64,000 nucleotides of DNA from Ancylostoma caninum (lineage: Eukaryota; Nematoda; Chromadorea; Rhabditida; Ancylostomatidae): the NCBI GenBank assembly GCA_037903475.1, contig JBAJFG010000560.1, positions 434,001 to 498,000 of the forward strand, in the 5' to 3' direction. Below, piece by piece: positions 1 through 12,960 of this stretch (position 1 is its first letter; the number at the start of each line of letters is the position of its first letter). The notes below the pieces were generated by a model, which was given only the letters and a program-made list of their open reading frames with translations, searched no databases and was not told where the DNA came from. Both the position numbers and the translations under genes were made by a program.

Positions 1-440
1 ACTTGAGGTAATTTGGCGTTCAAAATACATAATGAGCATACACTTTTTTATTTCACATAATTTCCGGCTTTTCGCAATGAACACTTGTAGTACCGCTTTA
101 GTTCTTTTGTTACTGAAGATATCAAATCATTCCGTTGCGTTTACACTGCGCAGGAATCCTTGGAATCCTACGGAGTCCAAGCCTGTAGAATATGTGCTCC
201 AATCGAACGACGCCGCGTACTAGTTTCAACGCGTTCTCCCTCGTAAGAAGAATCACCTGTTCATCCTCACACGTTCCAGTGACCGTTCCATTTCCTTCCA
301 TCATCGTTTATAGGGTAGTTTACACCAGCTGCGTGCGTCAGACGCACGCATCAACTTGCGAAGGATCGTCCATGAGGACCGTTCGGCATGTACATCCTCA
401 ATGAAAAGAATGTACGGCCGCCTCGAGGCCGTAAAGCGGT
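1..440. repeat. Diverged dispersed repeat at the left edge
   Basis: Positions about 30-230 are a diverged copy of 10,877-11,060: both contain gagcatacacttttta, a gttctt run, a gcgcagga block and a ctccagtcgaac block in the same order. The rest shows no gene. Short ORFs in both strands have no recognisable domain. Confidence 0.5.
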
Positions 441-442
441 AT

Positions 443-640
443 TTATGGTTGATGCGCGTCAAATTTGACGCGGCGATGCACAATGCAAAACGAAGAGATG
501 AAGAGAATGCGCGGCAGGATGCGAATGTTCCTGACTTTACCGCGAACAAACTGCGTTCTAATCTTCGCCGCATCGACACATCGCGAAAACTTCGTGAAAG
601 TTCAGGCAGACGCGTCAGATTTGACGCTCATCAACCATAA
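443..640. mobile_element. Palindromic MITE with GCGTCAAATTTGACGC ends, copy 1
   Basis: About 198 bp bounded by inverted ends ttatggttgatgcgcgtcaa and its near-complement. Each end contains the 16-bp palindrome gcgtcaaatttgacgc or one close to it. A second copy is at 52,429-52,856, whose left part matches this element's right half in the opposite sense. No coding capacity. Superfamily not determined. Confidence 0.65.
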
Positions 641-1500
641 TAGCGTCTAAACGCGTGCCCCTGAGCCGCGTCAGCGATGCGACTGGCCCTATCCTTCATC
701 ATGTAGACGCACGCGCGTCAAACGCACGCATCTAGTTATAAGTTGCTCTTTGGTCTGCCCAACTTTTTAATCCGTTCCTTTTCGGATTGAAGGTTTTTTT
801 CTTCAAATCTATGCCATCAGAATGTTGTGCCTTTACGTTCCTCGGATTGTAGTTTGCACTATGAACTCGTGCCCCACCATGAGCTGTTCCCCGGAACTCC
901 TATTTTTAGAGTGGGCTAACGTTTTCCTTTCGTTTGCATGTTCAAAGGGGGCTTCGTAAAATTTTGGTTTTTCAAAGGGGGCTTCGTTTTGATTTTGGCC
1001 CTGGGAAGACCTCGTGCCGGGTCTGGTGCGAATTGCTAAAAACGGCTCACACGTAGCCTTTCAACTGACGATTTGATCTATTGGAATGGATCCGCTCGCG
1101 TGTGTATTGCAACGCGACGTTCACTTCGAGGTTAATCGCCTGTAGCAGCCACATATGCTGCAGAGTATGCCACTCGCCTGGGAGTGAATTTCTGTATTCA
1201 CTCATTTCCTTCTCAGACAGCGTTGAAACCAGTTTATCCATTGTAATATGATTCAAAGCCATGGAAGTGTGGGATAATTTTCTTCTTATGGACGAAACGG
1301 CTAATGAGCTTCTGTTCGAGGCTACTACAAACGGCATCAGTGGGCCCGACACCAAATGCGATCGATGCCTACACGACGGCGCGGCGAACGGGTCCAGTAC
1401 TATTGTAGTCCCTCTAAATGGTTCTTTTAGGAACCGTCTGCATATTTGTGATCCTCTGGGCTATTCTGCACACAACCTGATGCTTGGTTGATAAACATTA
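641..1500. other. Non-coding repetitive stretch
   Basis: Holds a small dispersed repeat (about 665-740, with ctatccttcatca) related to segments near 31,150 and 48,200. It also has a local direct repeat 'aaagggggcttcgt' at about 943 and 975; the complement of this word recurs near 11,210. An ORF on the plus strand (1,261-1,491) has no recognisable domain. Confidence 0.45.
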
Positions 1501-2460
1501 GGTTGGCGCAAAAGTTTTGTAGTTTTTTTTTTGTCGCATGACCCTGGAACCCCATATTCATAACACGGAAAACTGCGAAGCTTAGAGATTGGGAAGTGCC
1601 CTTTTTGAATCATCATATTTGGCGATCCTTTTTTTGCGTAGCGAGAGCCTGTGATGCTGGTGAAGGTGGCAAGTGTATGACAAAATTTCTGAAGAACGCT
1701 TTTGGGTGATGAACCGCTTGCCAGCAAATTATCGAAATTAAAGGCAAGTCCTGCAAGTGGATTTTGGCCAATTTTGGCAGCGCAGAAGAAGAGCCTTACT
1801 ATCCCATCTCGAGCGGTTTTCTAGTGAAGCGTTTTCGTCTTCATAGATCAACAAGTAATAGCTATGGGTGATGCTTAGTGTACTGCTTCAAATTAGCAAC
1901 ATGTACTGGATTGGCTAGCAAGAATTCAAGAAGAGGCAAGGAATGTTTCGAAAATTGCTTGTCTCGTCTCACTAAAATGGAAATCGTCAGGACAGAGCTC
2001 GACAGTGACCTCCAAACTAAATGCAAAAAGGTGTTTCGAACCAATTTGCCTGTGGTCCTATTGGAAAATCTTGCGAAAAATCGAAGAATCGAAATATTTC
2101 TTGCCTCCTAACTGCAATAAACACAACTGCGAAAAAGAGCAGGATTTGCTGTACAGACAAAGTTCGCAAAAATCATCCCTATCCTCTCGCTTACAACTCA
2201 TTCAAAAAACTCCTTAAACGCAGCCTCAGTCCCTGATGCCGTATGTGTCTTTTTGATGACGTTTCTTTTACAGTGTTTGTGTGTCTTGGTCTTTTTTTTT
2301 TGTGATTGTTCTATGGTTTTAGTGTGTTTCTTTTTCCTACATTGCATAAGTTTATCTTATGTAATAAACACACAGATCCATCACCATGTCTAGCTGTTAC
2401 GCGACAACCAGGGTGAATTATCGAATCATGGAAAAAACCGACAAAACTTTTGCACCAACC
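1501..2460. mobile_element. Degenerate mariner-type element flanked by TA
   Basis: 960 bp. The left end ggttggcgcaaaagttttgt and the right end acaaaacttttgcaccaacc are inverted copies differing at one base, each abutting TA (1,499-1,500 and 2,461-2,462). This is the classic mariner terminal repeat and target site. Autonomous mariners are about 1.3 kb with a DD34D transposase. Here only disconnected short ORFs remain, so this is a dead, internally decayed or deleted copy. Confidence 0.85.
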
Positions 2461-2462
2461 TA

Positions 2463-5340
2463 ATATGTAGACGGGAAATTAAGAAATTGACGGAAGTAGG
2501 GTCAATGTGATACCTGGGCGAACACGAAGCATCATACAGTCTGTCCGAAACGACGAGTCCGCCCACGCACGCGGGGATCGAGTGGCTGCCGCGTAGGCCA
2601 GCACTCCACGTTAACAGTGGATTTATGATTGTATGGGTGAATAAGGTTTTGGCATCCCAGTATTAAAGGTTCCCAGCAGGTTTAAATGACAGCTGCTTTC
2701 CCGATCGGCATTGCGGTATCCGTGTCTTCTGTACATCTTCAACGCCCTTCTGCCGCGCGCGAAGATTCCGACAGCAAGGCTTGGTTCGGGAGACCGCCTA
2801 CATTAGCTGGTAACAGCTGATGCCGATATGGGCAGCTCTTAGACGACACCTGCAATTATAGGTGCGAGCGACGTGTGAAAGAGATGCGAGAAATTCCCGA
2901 GCGCACCTCTTGACGGTCACCCGGTGGATGCCCCCATGTCGCCCGGTCTGTACCAGGGATGAGCGGAAGTCAGATTCAAAAATTCGGAACTTGGAAGTCG
3001 GAAGTGGGAAGCCCTAGGAAGGACCGGAATATCGGAAGTGCCGAAAATCGGAAGTCGAAATTACGGAGAGTCCATTGTGTGTACACACATATGCATACAC
3101 ACAGTAAAGGCGCTTAGAGTTGGTGTAAACCATGTATTGATAGGCTAACTGGGTGTTCATTTTGATAATTTTATTCAATTACTTTCAAAAATAGTGGTAT
3201 CAATTCAGAATTAAAGGATAAGTAGAAAATAAGGGACCGCTCAACAAAACCTAAGTGATAGATCAGGGCTGTAGCAAGTCCACGTGGCAATTTAAGTATA
3301 GGCGGACTTCCTCTCGGCTCTTCAGTATCCTGAGAAATCGTGCGCAGAACATCAGAGCTCGTGAAAAATCAGCAATCTTTATTTACACAAAACGACAAAA
3401 AAAAAAAACAAGAGCAGGCCCTCCACCCGGTCGACGCTCACGATTTGTAGCCAACCTTCACTTTTAAACCTCTGATTTTCACATTCAACCTTCACTTTCG
3501 AAGACCCATGCTCTCCACTATTCCACCTATGATGTTGACACTCAAATGCTGACAAAACCAAAAGATCGTGCAAAAAAAAACGACCGTGTGCATAATAAAG
3601 AGAAAATCTTCCTCCATTGTAATGCGTTAAATTGTTTCCTCCTACAAAGAAACTATGGAGTTATTCGCCTCAGATTAACACCACATTCTGGAACTTGCCG
3701 AAAACCAGGTTTTTTTCATGGCCTTTTTTCAGCGTATTTTCGAAAGATGATAAACTTTAAATATGTTTCTGAAAGAGGGAGTCATGCTCTATACTCTTGT
3801 AAAATTTCAGCTCTCAATGTTACCTGGGACGAGTTTTGTTCCGTTGCTAAACCGACGGTAAACCGTTGGTAAAAATGGCAATTTTCCCATTATTTAACCA
3901 ACGAATTTCCACCCAAATTTAACCCTAATAAACAAAAGTTCTTGAAATAAGAAGATTTGCATCAGAAAGCGCAAATCTTCCTGATAGCGAAACGATTTCA
4001 GCCATTTTCCTAGGTCGCATGTCAACCCTTTTTGATTTCGTGGCAAACAACCACACATCTGCACGTGTACGATTCTAATTCTGTGTGAAAGAACATCACT
4101 CATGCGCCACTTTCACAACTCAAAAAAGGTCCTGACAATTTGTTTTTGTCCATACACATAGATACTTGACGTCCGACTGCTCCACATGCATTTTTCCACT
4201 TTGCAAAAATTAGCCTCCGGTGGAGATCGAACCCTGCACCTGTTTGAATATGTATACGACTTCTGCGTCATTCCAGTTGCTTATAATAAGTGTGTAGATG
4301 TGCGACATAGACATGTGCGACAACTGACTGGTTTTTTTCCATTGATAGAACTTGAAATTCAAAAGTAAAAATTAAAAATTAAAAAGTGAAAAATAAATTT
4401 TAAAATTGAATTCAAAAAATATCTTCCGAATATTTTGAAGTCGTTGAATTACAATAACTGAAATGTAAAAAAATTAAATATTCTGGAGGGGATCGCATTT
4501 TTCCCATCGCATAGCTAGAGCTAGATTTGTGCTACATAATGCGCAAGTAAAAATTCCCGTGCGAGCTCTTCGCAGTTCCGGAGAGTCCGACCAACAAAAT
4601 TAAGGCGCCCTCCGTGGTACGGCAGAATTGTGTGATTTCCACAGACTGCTTGGAACTTATCCTAAAATTCTACCGATAGTATCCGCAACAAACGGTTGAT
4701 GGTTGTAGCCACAGTGAAAGAAATCCCATTTCGATCCATTCCAATTCCAGAGGGAAAAACGACATAATCAAAATTTTGGGTTAGCAAGTTTGTTGCCTGT
4801 GCTTGAGACTGCATTACAATAAAATGGGGAGAGAAAGTACCAGAGAGAATAAAAATGACCTCGAGATTACTCTATCCAAATTTGATTAGCCTCATGCAAT
4901 GTTATGGTAAAATTACTATTCGTGAAAGTGCACTCCAAAGTTAACTACATCTTCAAAACAAGATGGAAAATTATAATTCACATTCCACAATGTTCGCGAG
5001 ATCATACGCTTTAAAATGGTATGCGGACATAAGCAAAATCTAATCGGGAAATGTTTATTACAAGCGTTCAAAAATCCCTATGCAAAAACAACGGAAACTT
5101 ATGTAACAACCTAATATATGCCCCAAAGTGAAATCCAGCGTCAGTAAGTCCTCTTCCTTGCGCATTCCTGATCGTCAATTGTCGCGAAGGAACTGAGTAC
5201 CATTTCTCTCAAGGCAAGTTAGTCTCAAAAACCCTGTCCATCCAGATCTTTTGGAAAACAAAAAAGGAAGATTTTTCTGTATGGGAGTGAGAGGATGTGA
5301 GAAGGAAAACTCCGAAAAAAAACGTGACGGAAATAGTTAC
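2463..5340. other. Stretch without recognised gene
   Basis: No coding sequence recognised. There is a low-complexity cggaagt-type stretch near 2,950-3,060, poly-A runs, and on the minus strand near 4,200-4,290 a B-box-like gggttcgatctcc that could be a degenerate tRNA-derived SINE (weak). The rest is AT-rich with no supported feature. Confidence 0.4.
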
Positions 5341-5558
5341 GAGAATCTTCAGGCCAGTTTCTCATTTATTCCCTTGAATCGGCGCAAAATTTGTATTGGT
5401 GATTCTTCCGAATGACCGACACAAAAAATCTTACAGCTTGAACAACTGGGGATTTTTTTTCCACATTGTGGCGCGGAGATATGGAAAGAACTCCGCAGTT
5501 GCGACCATTTTTTAGTTGATTTCCACCCTTTTTCTTGGAGTGTTTTCCTTTCGCTGGG

Positions 5559-6058
5559 GAATTTTCCCTGCTTGGCAGCAAGAAAATTTGAAGACAAAAA
5601 AAATCCGGAAAATAGCTGCGACCTTTCTCAAGCCAGTCTACAACTATTTTCCTCGAGAGAACGGCCTAACAACGTTTTACTGATCTTCCACGGACATCCA
5701 CATGCAGAATGGTCAAGAATTTAAATGCTCGGGAATTTTCCTTGCTTGGCAGCGAGCAAATTTGAAGAGAAAAAATTCTGAAAATAGCTGCGACCTTCCT
5801 CAAGACGACCTGCAACTATTTCCCTCGAGAGACGACCTAACAGTTTTACTGATCTTCCATGGACATCTACATGCAGAATGGTCTAGAATTTAAATGCTGG
5901 TGAATTTTCCTTGCTCGGCAGCGAGCAAATTTGAAGAGAAAAAGATCCGAAAAATAGCTGCGACCTTCCTCAAGACGGTCTACAACTATTTTCCTCGAAA
6001 GAACAACCTAAAAATCTTCTACTGACTTTCTAAGGAGACCGACATGCAGAAATCTAGG
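5559..6058. repeat. Tandem repeat, three units of about 170 bp
   Basis: Units start at 5,559, 5,733 and 5,902, each with gaattttcc, then ggcagc, aaatagctgcgacc, tcctc..agacg and cagaatggtc. Periods are 174 and 169 bp. The units differ by scattered substitutions, so the duplication is not recent. No coding sense. Confidence 0.8.
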
Positions 6059-6142
6059 TCATTCCCTTGTGCCGCAGGGAGTCCATTTCGCAGTCGCGCT
6101 GGGACCATGCCATAAATCTATGGCAGCCTCCGCTGTTGCCGT

Positions 6143-6382
6143 TGTGTATTTCAATCACGGGTTGGGCGTGGTCGCGGCGGCAACTTTGACCAGTAGCAGC
6201 CCTAATACATAGCCACACGTTCAAGGTACACAGAGGGGCTAGCGCTTTATTATATAGGCGGATCTATTTCAATTACGGGTTGGGCGTGGTCGCGGCGGCA
6301 AGTTTGACCAGTAGAAGCCTGACACATGGTCACACGTTCAAAGTACACAGGGGGGGGGGCTAGCGCTTTATTATATAGGGGA
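6143..6382. repeat. Direct repeat, two units of about 120 bp
   Basis: Two copies begin near 6,149 (tttcaatcacgggttgggcg) and 6,268 (tttcaattacgggttgggcg), and each ends with gctagcgctttattatatag. A G-run is expanded in the second copy. Confidence 0.8.
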
Positions 6383-7255
6383 CTGTGTAACAGTATTTTG
6401 CAGAGCGGCAAGACCACTAGCAAAACATCTGCATTTCATGAAGTTCAAACTTTTACAAATTCATTAGCTCTTTCAGCTGTGTTAGGCGTTGACATATCAT
6501 TCTTCGAATGGAAGAATCACCGTTTGGTGACACCCTGTGAAAGCAGTCTTAGTAGTAAGGCGTAGGAACTAAACGCCCAGTTATCGCGACATAGAGCTTA
6601 CGTTTGTAGAAGCATTCGAATGGAAATCCATTGTTTCACGGTTCAGTGCACTAAGGAAATCTGTCTTTGCTTCGTTTTGTATTTCATTTTATCGCGCTGC
6701 AAAACAAAGTGGATTACCACTCTAGCGAAGCTGGCGAAAACGCGTCTGTTCGCAGCTCGCGGTTACCCACAACAGCAAAATTTTACCCGAAGTGATGAAA
6801 TTTTGACTTTCAGGAGGCAAGACAGCATTTTGAATGAATTTCGATGACAATGATTGTATATCTCGGTACTAGTGACCGTCACACCTCTGATTTCCCTCAC
6901 CACGAAGGAATGAATTCGCTCATTTTCTCCTTCGGTTCCATACACCTGCACCGAACGGATTATATGTTGTTGAGAGAAGCGCAGACGCTGACACTGATAT
7001 GCTGGATCACAATAAGGATGCAGTTTAGCAAGTTGAAGCGGTCCGTTTAAGTTTTGCACAAATTCACCATCGAATCAATAAGGGTTTACTATTTCAAGCC
7101 ATGGCAGCACTTCGGGCAGACTTGATCAACACTTCCAGAGTTGCAAACTCCGCGGTAGCTGATGAGCTCGACAAGGTGTTGTCCGTGGTCACAGGACCTG
7201 GCAAGGAAGTCGCCACAATGAAATCCCCCTACTGCGTGAACAGCGCAAAGCGAGT

Positions 7256-7630
7256 ATGGTTGGCTCACCGAGCAGATCTTCCGGCAGTGGGACGAATGCC
7301 AAACCCACCTCCAATACGTCTCGCCAAGGCAACAAGACGATATTCAATCATATTAACAACAACGCATCACAAATTATCTACGTTCAGAGAACGACCTTCG
7401 AACCGAAACGCCAAAGAAGTCCGATACCCTCACTCCTAGAGTACGCGAAGGATGCCATCCATTTCTGCGCATTATGTGTCCGAAGAGCGCCTGCGACGAA
7501 CGACACGGTGGACGACTGGTCGAAATGCACTTCGTGTGAAATGTGGGCCCATGAACAGTGTACAGACGGAGAAGGATCAGCCTGCCCGTACGACGAAGGG
7601 ACATTCCAGTGTAGTGTTGTTGAGGACTAA
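7256..7630 (+). pseudogene. PHD-finger-like C-terminal ORF, probably a transposon remnant
   Basis: 124-residue ORF. Residues about 68-124 show CALC, then DDWSKCTSCEMWAHEQCTDG and further cysteines. Spacing Cx2C...Wx2Cx2CxxWxHxxC is that of a PHD-type zinc-binding finger. Such fingers commonly end transposon-encoded proteins, with W-x2-C-x2-C-x2-W-x-H as the core. Upstream (7,101-7,255) a different frame is open (starting MAALRADLINTS). This implies either a frameshift or an intron. No other domain recognised. Confidence 0.5.
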
Positions 7631-7639
7631 CTATTCTAG

Positions 7640-8140
7640 AATTTGTGTTGTTTGTACATACTCCACTTTGCTCAGATTTCCACTATTATTTAGATATTCT
7701 ATTCACTATATAGATTTATGCTGATACTATTGACTGGTAAACAAACGCCTAGTCCCCAATATTTATCACGGTCAACAAATATTGACGAGTCTCAGGACTC
7801 TTACTGTTCACTATTTTGACGTGTTACATTAGGGATAATCCTCGAAAAGGGAGTTCCTAGCCGTATTTATATACACTACAATATAACAACTGAACAATGT
7901 ATTAGCTCCCCCCTTCCCTCTCAACTTTTCTCTTCTCCTTTCCCTAGAGACTGAAACACACCCTAAGAAACCTTCTAAGACACAAATATCCTTCTGAAAC
8001 ACGACTAATCACCATTCACATGTTAAACAAGTCAAATCGCTCCTTTAGTATTGATTTGTCGTGGAATATGGGGCTCTCGATGTACTTGTAGTTCGCCAAT
8101 GCATTCAATTTCACGTACAAATTACTATAGTTAACACATT
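7640..8140. other. AT-rich stretch, nothing supported
   Basis: AT-rich sequence between the PHD-like ORF and the CGAATATTCG clusters. No ORF, repeat or RNA gene that I can support. Confidence 0.3.
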
Positions 8141-8144
8141 CGAA

Positions 8145-8340
8145 AACTGGCCTCGAATATTCGAACACCGAATATTCGAGGCTCTCGGAACCATTCGAAC
8201 GAATGAATAATATTCGAAAGGAAAATTTTAAAAGCATTCGAATTCGAATATTCGAATATTGTGGTCTTCGAATATTCGATTATTCGAATATTCGAATAGT
8301 CGAATATTCGAGTAATCGAATAATCGAATAAATTTTTCCT
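8145..8340. repeat. CGAATATTCG palindromic cluster, left
   Basis: Dense repetition of cgaatattcg and attcgaat words, each self-complementary. A matching cluster lies at 9,313-9,465. Together they bracket about 970 bp of ordinary sequence. Confidence 0.8.
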
Positions 8341-9312
8341 GCGAAGTGTCAGGTTGGTGTGAACGTTCTGGTATGGTATTCAAAGACGAGGATACCTTCA
8401 GATGTAGGTTCTATTCCGTGGTAAGAAACGTATGATGTAAGGAGTTTGAAGCCTTATCTGCCTCACCATAGCGGCCGGTCAAATTTCGCTTCTGAGGAAG
8501 CGGTTCAAGAAGTACCAAATTTCTTGGCATCGTGAGAGCATCAGCTACAAGTGACCCTTCTCAAAATGCTTGGCTAATTTGACAACCCTGAAATGCTATT
8601 CTGTGATTTTTCGCTTTGTTATTGCTCCAGTGCTGAGCGTGAGCATGAATGAACTATTTATCTGTGGGGCAATGGTCTTAGATAATTATATTTGTTACGT
8701 GAAAGTTATACTTCGGACTTTATAGTCACGGAAATGCAAAGCAAACAAACTTCCTCAAACGAGCCCTTGTACCAATAAGATATTCACTTGAGTAATAAGA
8801 GCGATTCACATTCAAAACAAGAAAATTGTCTGTGCGTTCATTGTTCTTTCTCAGAAAATCGAGTGAATCGAGCTATCACAATGAGCAACTCAAACAAAAA
8901 AGGGCTCGAGAAGCAGTGAGCCCTTCCAAATATGAGGTACTACAAAAAGCCAGTACGCATGCATGAGATACCATAGGTTCCCGGCATAAGTTATATCTTT
9001 CCATATGAAGCCCTTGTTGTTGCTCAACCTTGCATCTTATGGATCATTCTTCAATACGATTACACGTACATCTTGCATCGTAAACCGAAAATGGGATTAT
9101 GGTACGAAAGGTACGAAACTATATGAAATTTGATAACCCTCCTCATTACCTAATCAACTTTCAGCGAAGAACCCATAGCGATGAGTACAGACACGTATAT
9201 TCTTTTGCGAACGCGGGACAGAATGTTCGCCGCTTTCGTCAAGGAAACGCAGAAACGTAGAAGAGAACGAATTTTCTCTTCTCAGGTCTCAAACTGTCTT
9301 CTAATATCGTAT
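8341..9312. other. Sequence between the two palindromic clusters
   Basis: No long ORF or recognised domain. Possibly the interior of a non-autonomous element whose ends are the two flanking clusters, but no target duplication was identified. Confidence 0.3.
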
Positions 9313-9465
9313 ATTAGCCTCGAATATTCGAATGTATTCGAATAGTGCCATCTGGCGAATATTCGAATTCGAATATATTCGAATATGGCGACTTTCTCAA
9401 ATATTCGACTATTCGAATATTCGAATGTTCGAATTTTTCGAATATTTATTCGAACACGAATATTC
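9313..9465. repeat. CGAATATTCG palindromic cluster, right
   Basis: Same self-complementary words as at 8,145-8,340. Because the unit is its own reverse complement, the orientation of the two clusters cannot be told apart. Confidence 0.8.
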
Positions 9466-10144
9466 GATTATAACTTTACAAATTACCATCAGATTGCCCG
9501 CGCATGTTGTGTAGAATTCATCTTGTCGAAAATCACAATTTCTTATTATCGCCGTCAAATGTGGTGTGCGTAGTGCACTGCACCAATCGCGCGCCGGATG
9601 CAATTTAATTGACGCCTAAAAACGGGGGGAGGTGTAACGGCTCCAATGGAACTGAACTTTTCATCTTGTATAACCGACACGGAGGTTCAAGGGCTAATCA
9701 AACAGCAATTCTCGAAGACTCTACAGATCTCTGTCAATATTAGATGATGAAACTATATGCAACTGTATTAAATGAACAAGCCCAGCAGAGAGTACTGGCA
9801 AGCTCAAAACCCAACAAATTTTGGATGTTAAAGGCAGTGTCTCAACTCATGTTGGGTGCCGAGATATTCACAGATTCAGGTCCAGCTCGGAGCGCTGATT
9901 CCAATGATGTGCTTGATGTCAGAAAACACCTTCAAAAACCCCTACTTCTGAGGCAAAATTGGATGCAGCAGCGGACGAGTTTTCTTGCTACGTAGCTAGC
10001 AAAAGCGGAGCTGAGAAGCTGAGATTGCACCTTAAAATGAACTTCTCAGCAGCAGCTATTATCAAACAAACAAACGTTTCCGTGTTGAAAAACCATGCCG
10101 CACCCTCAGCAAGCTCTTACTGCGGAATGAACTCTCTCGTCCAC

Positions 10145-10172
10145 TGGCCGAGAATTTCGAAATTCTCGGCCA
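10145..10172. repeat. Perfect 28-bp palindrome
   Basis: Reads tggccgagaatttcg and then its exact complement back out, with no loop. It lies within a stretch of broken ORFs (9,744-10,551) of no recognised family. Confidence 0.9.
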
Positions 10173-10876
10173 AAGAAAGCCGTAACTTATGGGGTTTTCG
10201 ACGTTTCTAAGAAAAACAAAGTACATCGTTGTGCTCAGCGGCTCGCATTCTTTCGACTGACGAACTTTGTCCCTGAGGTGAGACACTGCCTTTAACCAAT
10301 CACAAATACATTCAAAACGTTACCCATCTCATGAATTTAGCGCCATTTCCCTGCAATTAAGGATGTTTGCACAAAAACAAGCACAACGAAGCGAAAACGA
10401 GGAAGCTCAACGTATTTACAACACGAAATTCTCCCTTCTCAAAAACGCGGAGCCCACCGATTGGTGTTGGCACTGGAGCGCGGCAGGGCTCCACTTGCGA
10501 TGGTACCTTGGACGAGCGGAAAAGGAGAAATATTTAGAAGATAGGAAGTGATAAGTGATAGGATGTGGGGCGTATGATAGCAAATACTTAATAGTATAGG
10601 TGTATGGTAGGAGGTTGGAAACTTATGTATTTCAATGGGAAAATTATGCTCCGGACAGGCTCAGCTTGTATGCCAACCTGTCTAAAATAGGCTGGCCCTT
10701 TACCGAGCATACCATTTCTTGATTTACACACGTTTTGTGATCTGACATCAAACATTTGTTGTGCGTGTCAGGACGCTTCTTCACCCCAAATTTGGTGTCA
10801 ATTGGTCAAGTCTCGACTTAACGGGAGAGCGCTACAGCTTCAGTGCTACAGTGCTCACTCACTCAAACTCAGAATG

Positions 10877-11060
10877 TGAGCATACACTTTTTAGTTTACA
10901 TAAGTTTAGATTGTCTTTTCCGAAAACTTCTAGTGTTCCCCTAGTTCTTATCTCATTAAAGATTGCAACTCAATCCCTGCAAATTCCGCAGCGCAGGAGT
11001 CGTTTGACTCCTCCGGATTATGGGAACCTGTACCTGATCTGCTCCAGTCGAACTTTTCAA
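10877..11060. repeat. Second copy of the left-edge dispersed repeat
   Basis: Diverged homologue of 30-230 in the same orientation. It is followed by more non-coding sequence containing reverse-complement relatives of the aaagggggcttcgt words near 943 and 975 (at about 11,210). Confidence 0.55.
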
Positions 11061-11526
11061 CCTGGATCGCCGCTATTGCGCTGCTCAAGCTACGAGCAAT
11101 TCTTTTGCAAGCCTTCTTTCGTCTTTCATCGCCCTTATCAACATATTCCTTTTCTTCAGACCAACGAAACCCCCAAAATTTTCTTCCGGGGTTCCACCCC
11201 AGATCCCATACGAAGCCCCCTTTGCTCTTCGATCCTTTTACGAAGCCTAGCTTGCCCACCTACAAGCCGTGCTGGGGCCTGGTTCCATCGAAGACAGTAG
11301 CGAAAAATGAAAATGGAAGGAATCACGCCACATGCATGTCAAATTGACAGAGAAAGCTTCTCGGTCGGCCGATACCACTGCGGTCACAATTGCAGACAAA
11401 GTCCACCCTAATGCACTCTCTGTGCTAAAAGACTATACTGGGATTGAAAACCAACCATAAAAACCCCTTGGAATGTAACTTCTCGGATCTGAACATTAAA
11501 CCATTAACGATAATATAATCGCTAAA

Positions 11527-11624
11527 CAGTATGTTAAAATGGATCGTTTCTCCTCTAGTGTTGATCATTTTAGCCAGTATGTTAAAATGGATCGTTTCTC
11601 CTCTAGTTTTGGTCATTTTAGCCA
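11527..11624. repeat. Direct repeat, two 48-49 bp units
   Basis: Two adjacent copies of cagtatgttaaaatggatcg plus tttctcctctag and cattttagc, differing at few bases. A diverged third unit follows around 11,660-11,715. Confidence 0.75.
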
Positions 11625-11715
11625 TATGAACATTAAATCATTAACCATAATGTAATGACTAAACAATATATTGAAATAAATTGTTTTTTTCTGAAATGTT
11701 AATCGTTTTAGCTAT

Positions 11716-12960
11716 GGTGAGCCTTTCATCTGCAATAACCTAGAAATCGCTTCTATTTATTCAGGCGTGCTTAGGATCTCTAATCATGTTCTAGCTATGA
11801 AGATTCTCTTGAACATCTCCTTCTAGAACAACTTCAAAGGCTCATGTACCCTAAGGAACTTGTACTAAAATCCACCCTTGGATGTATTCTTTACAGTAAG
11901 TCCATCATATACAAACATAAAATACGCATACTTTAGCAGCGCTAATAACCACGAAAATTCTTTCATTAACTAATCACATATATGAATTTAATTATTATAG
12001 ATAGGTCTGTGCTAGATTTTTGCCCACTTTTTGTGTCAACTACTTGATCTTCAACTGCCCTAGATGTACTTCTCTTGCCGACTACCCTCGGGAGTGGTTT
12101 GGGACAATCTTCAAACATCGTCTGTCTAGGGATAAGAGGCGAAACAGGCTAACATCCTAGATCTCTATTAGGTGGCCGCTATACTCTTCGATGAGTATAG
12201 CACCCTGTATCGCTGTTGCCGGCGACGGCGGCGGCCGATCGCCAATGTTGGCGACCGCTCACAATCGATGGGCACCAACGTCACAGTCGTCAACATTGGC
12301 GGCCGCCACGACGCCCCACCCACAATCGATGCGCACCACCCTCACAGTCGCCAGCGAAGGCGACGCAGGGTGCTGGAGGACTATAGCGGCGGTATTACAT
12401 TTGGATGATACCATTCACAGCGATGAGGAGCGATTTTGAGGAACATGGATGTATCGCAGTTGATTTTGAATCCTTCGAGGTTTGTTTTCTGTCAAGTTCT
12501 TTTGTGATGTTTTAGCGGAAAAGTGATATTATTGAAATGATACACCTATGGTTGCGTCACGCTCCGTTCTCGATTGATTTCGTTGCTACCTCTACGTCTT
12601 AATAATAATGTGGTGACCAGCATGCTTTGTGAATAGTGTGCAAAACATACATGAGCTTCTCTACACTGTACAAATACAACTACGAAAAAAATGAACAAGT
12701 GTGAATCCTTATGCGTAAGATAACGTCCATCATTCTGTGTACGTTAACATTCGAGCTGCCGACAACTTTGTTGACAAGGGTGCAGCGGCAGGGGTTGCAT
12801 ACTCCGTAAAAAGCCGCGGAGGAAGGATGTAGCGGGATTGGACCCAGGGCGATCGTATTGATCGCGCGCTGCAACACGGCAGCTCGTTCCACACACCAAC
12901 GAACTTGGCGGGGAGTAAACACGTACAAACAGTAGACATGTAAAGCAGGTTTTAGAGTTG
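11716..12960. other. Stretch without recognised gene; GC-rich islet at 12,170-12,420
   Basis: 12,170-12,420 is GC-rich with internal repeats of a cacaatcgatg(g/c)gca word and self-complementary atgttggcg / cgccaatgtt pieces. No homology recognised for the two overlapping ORFs there. Confidence 0.35.
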
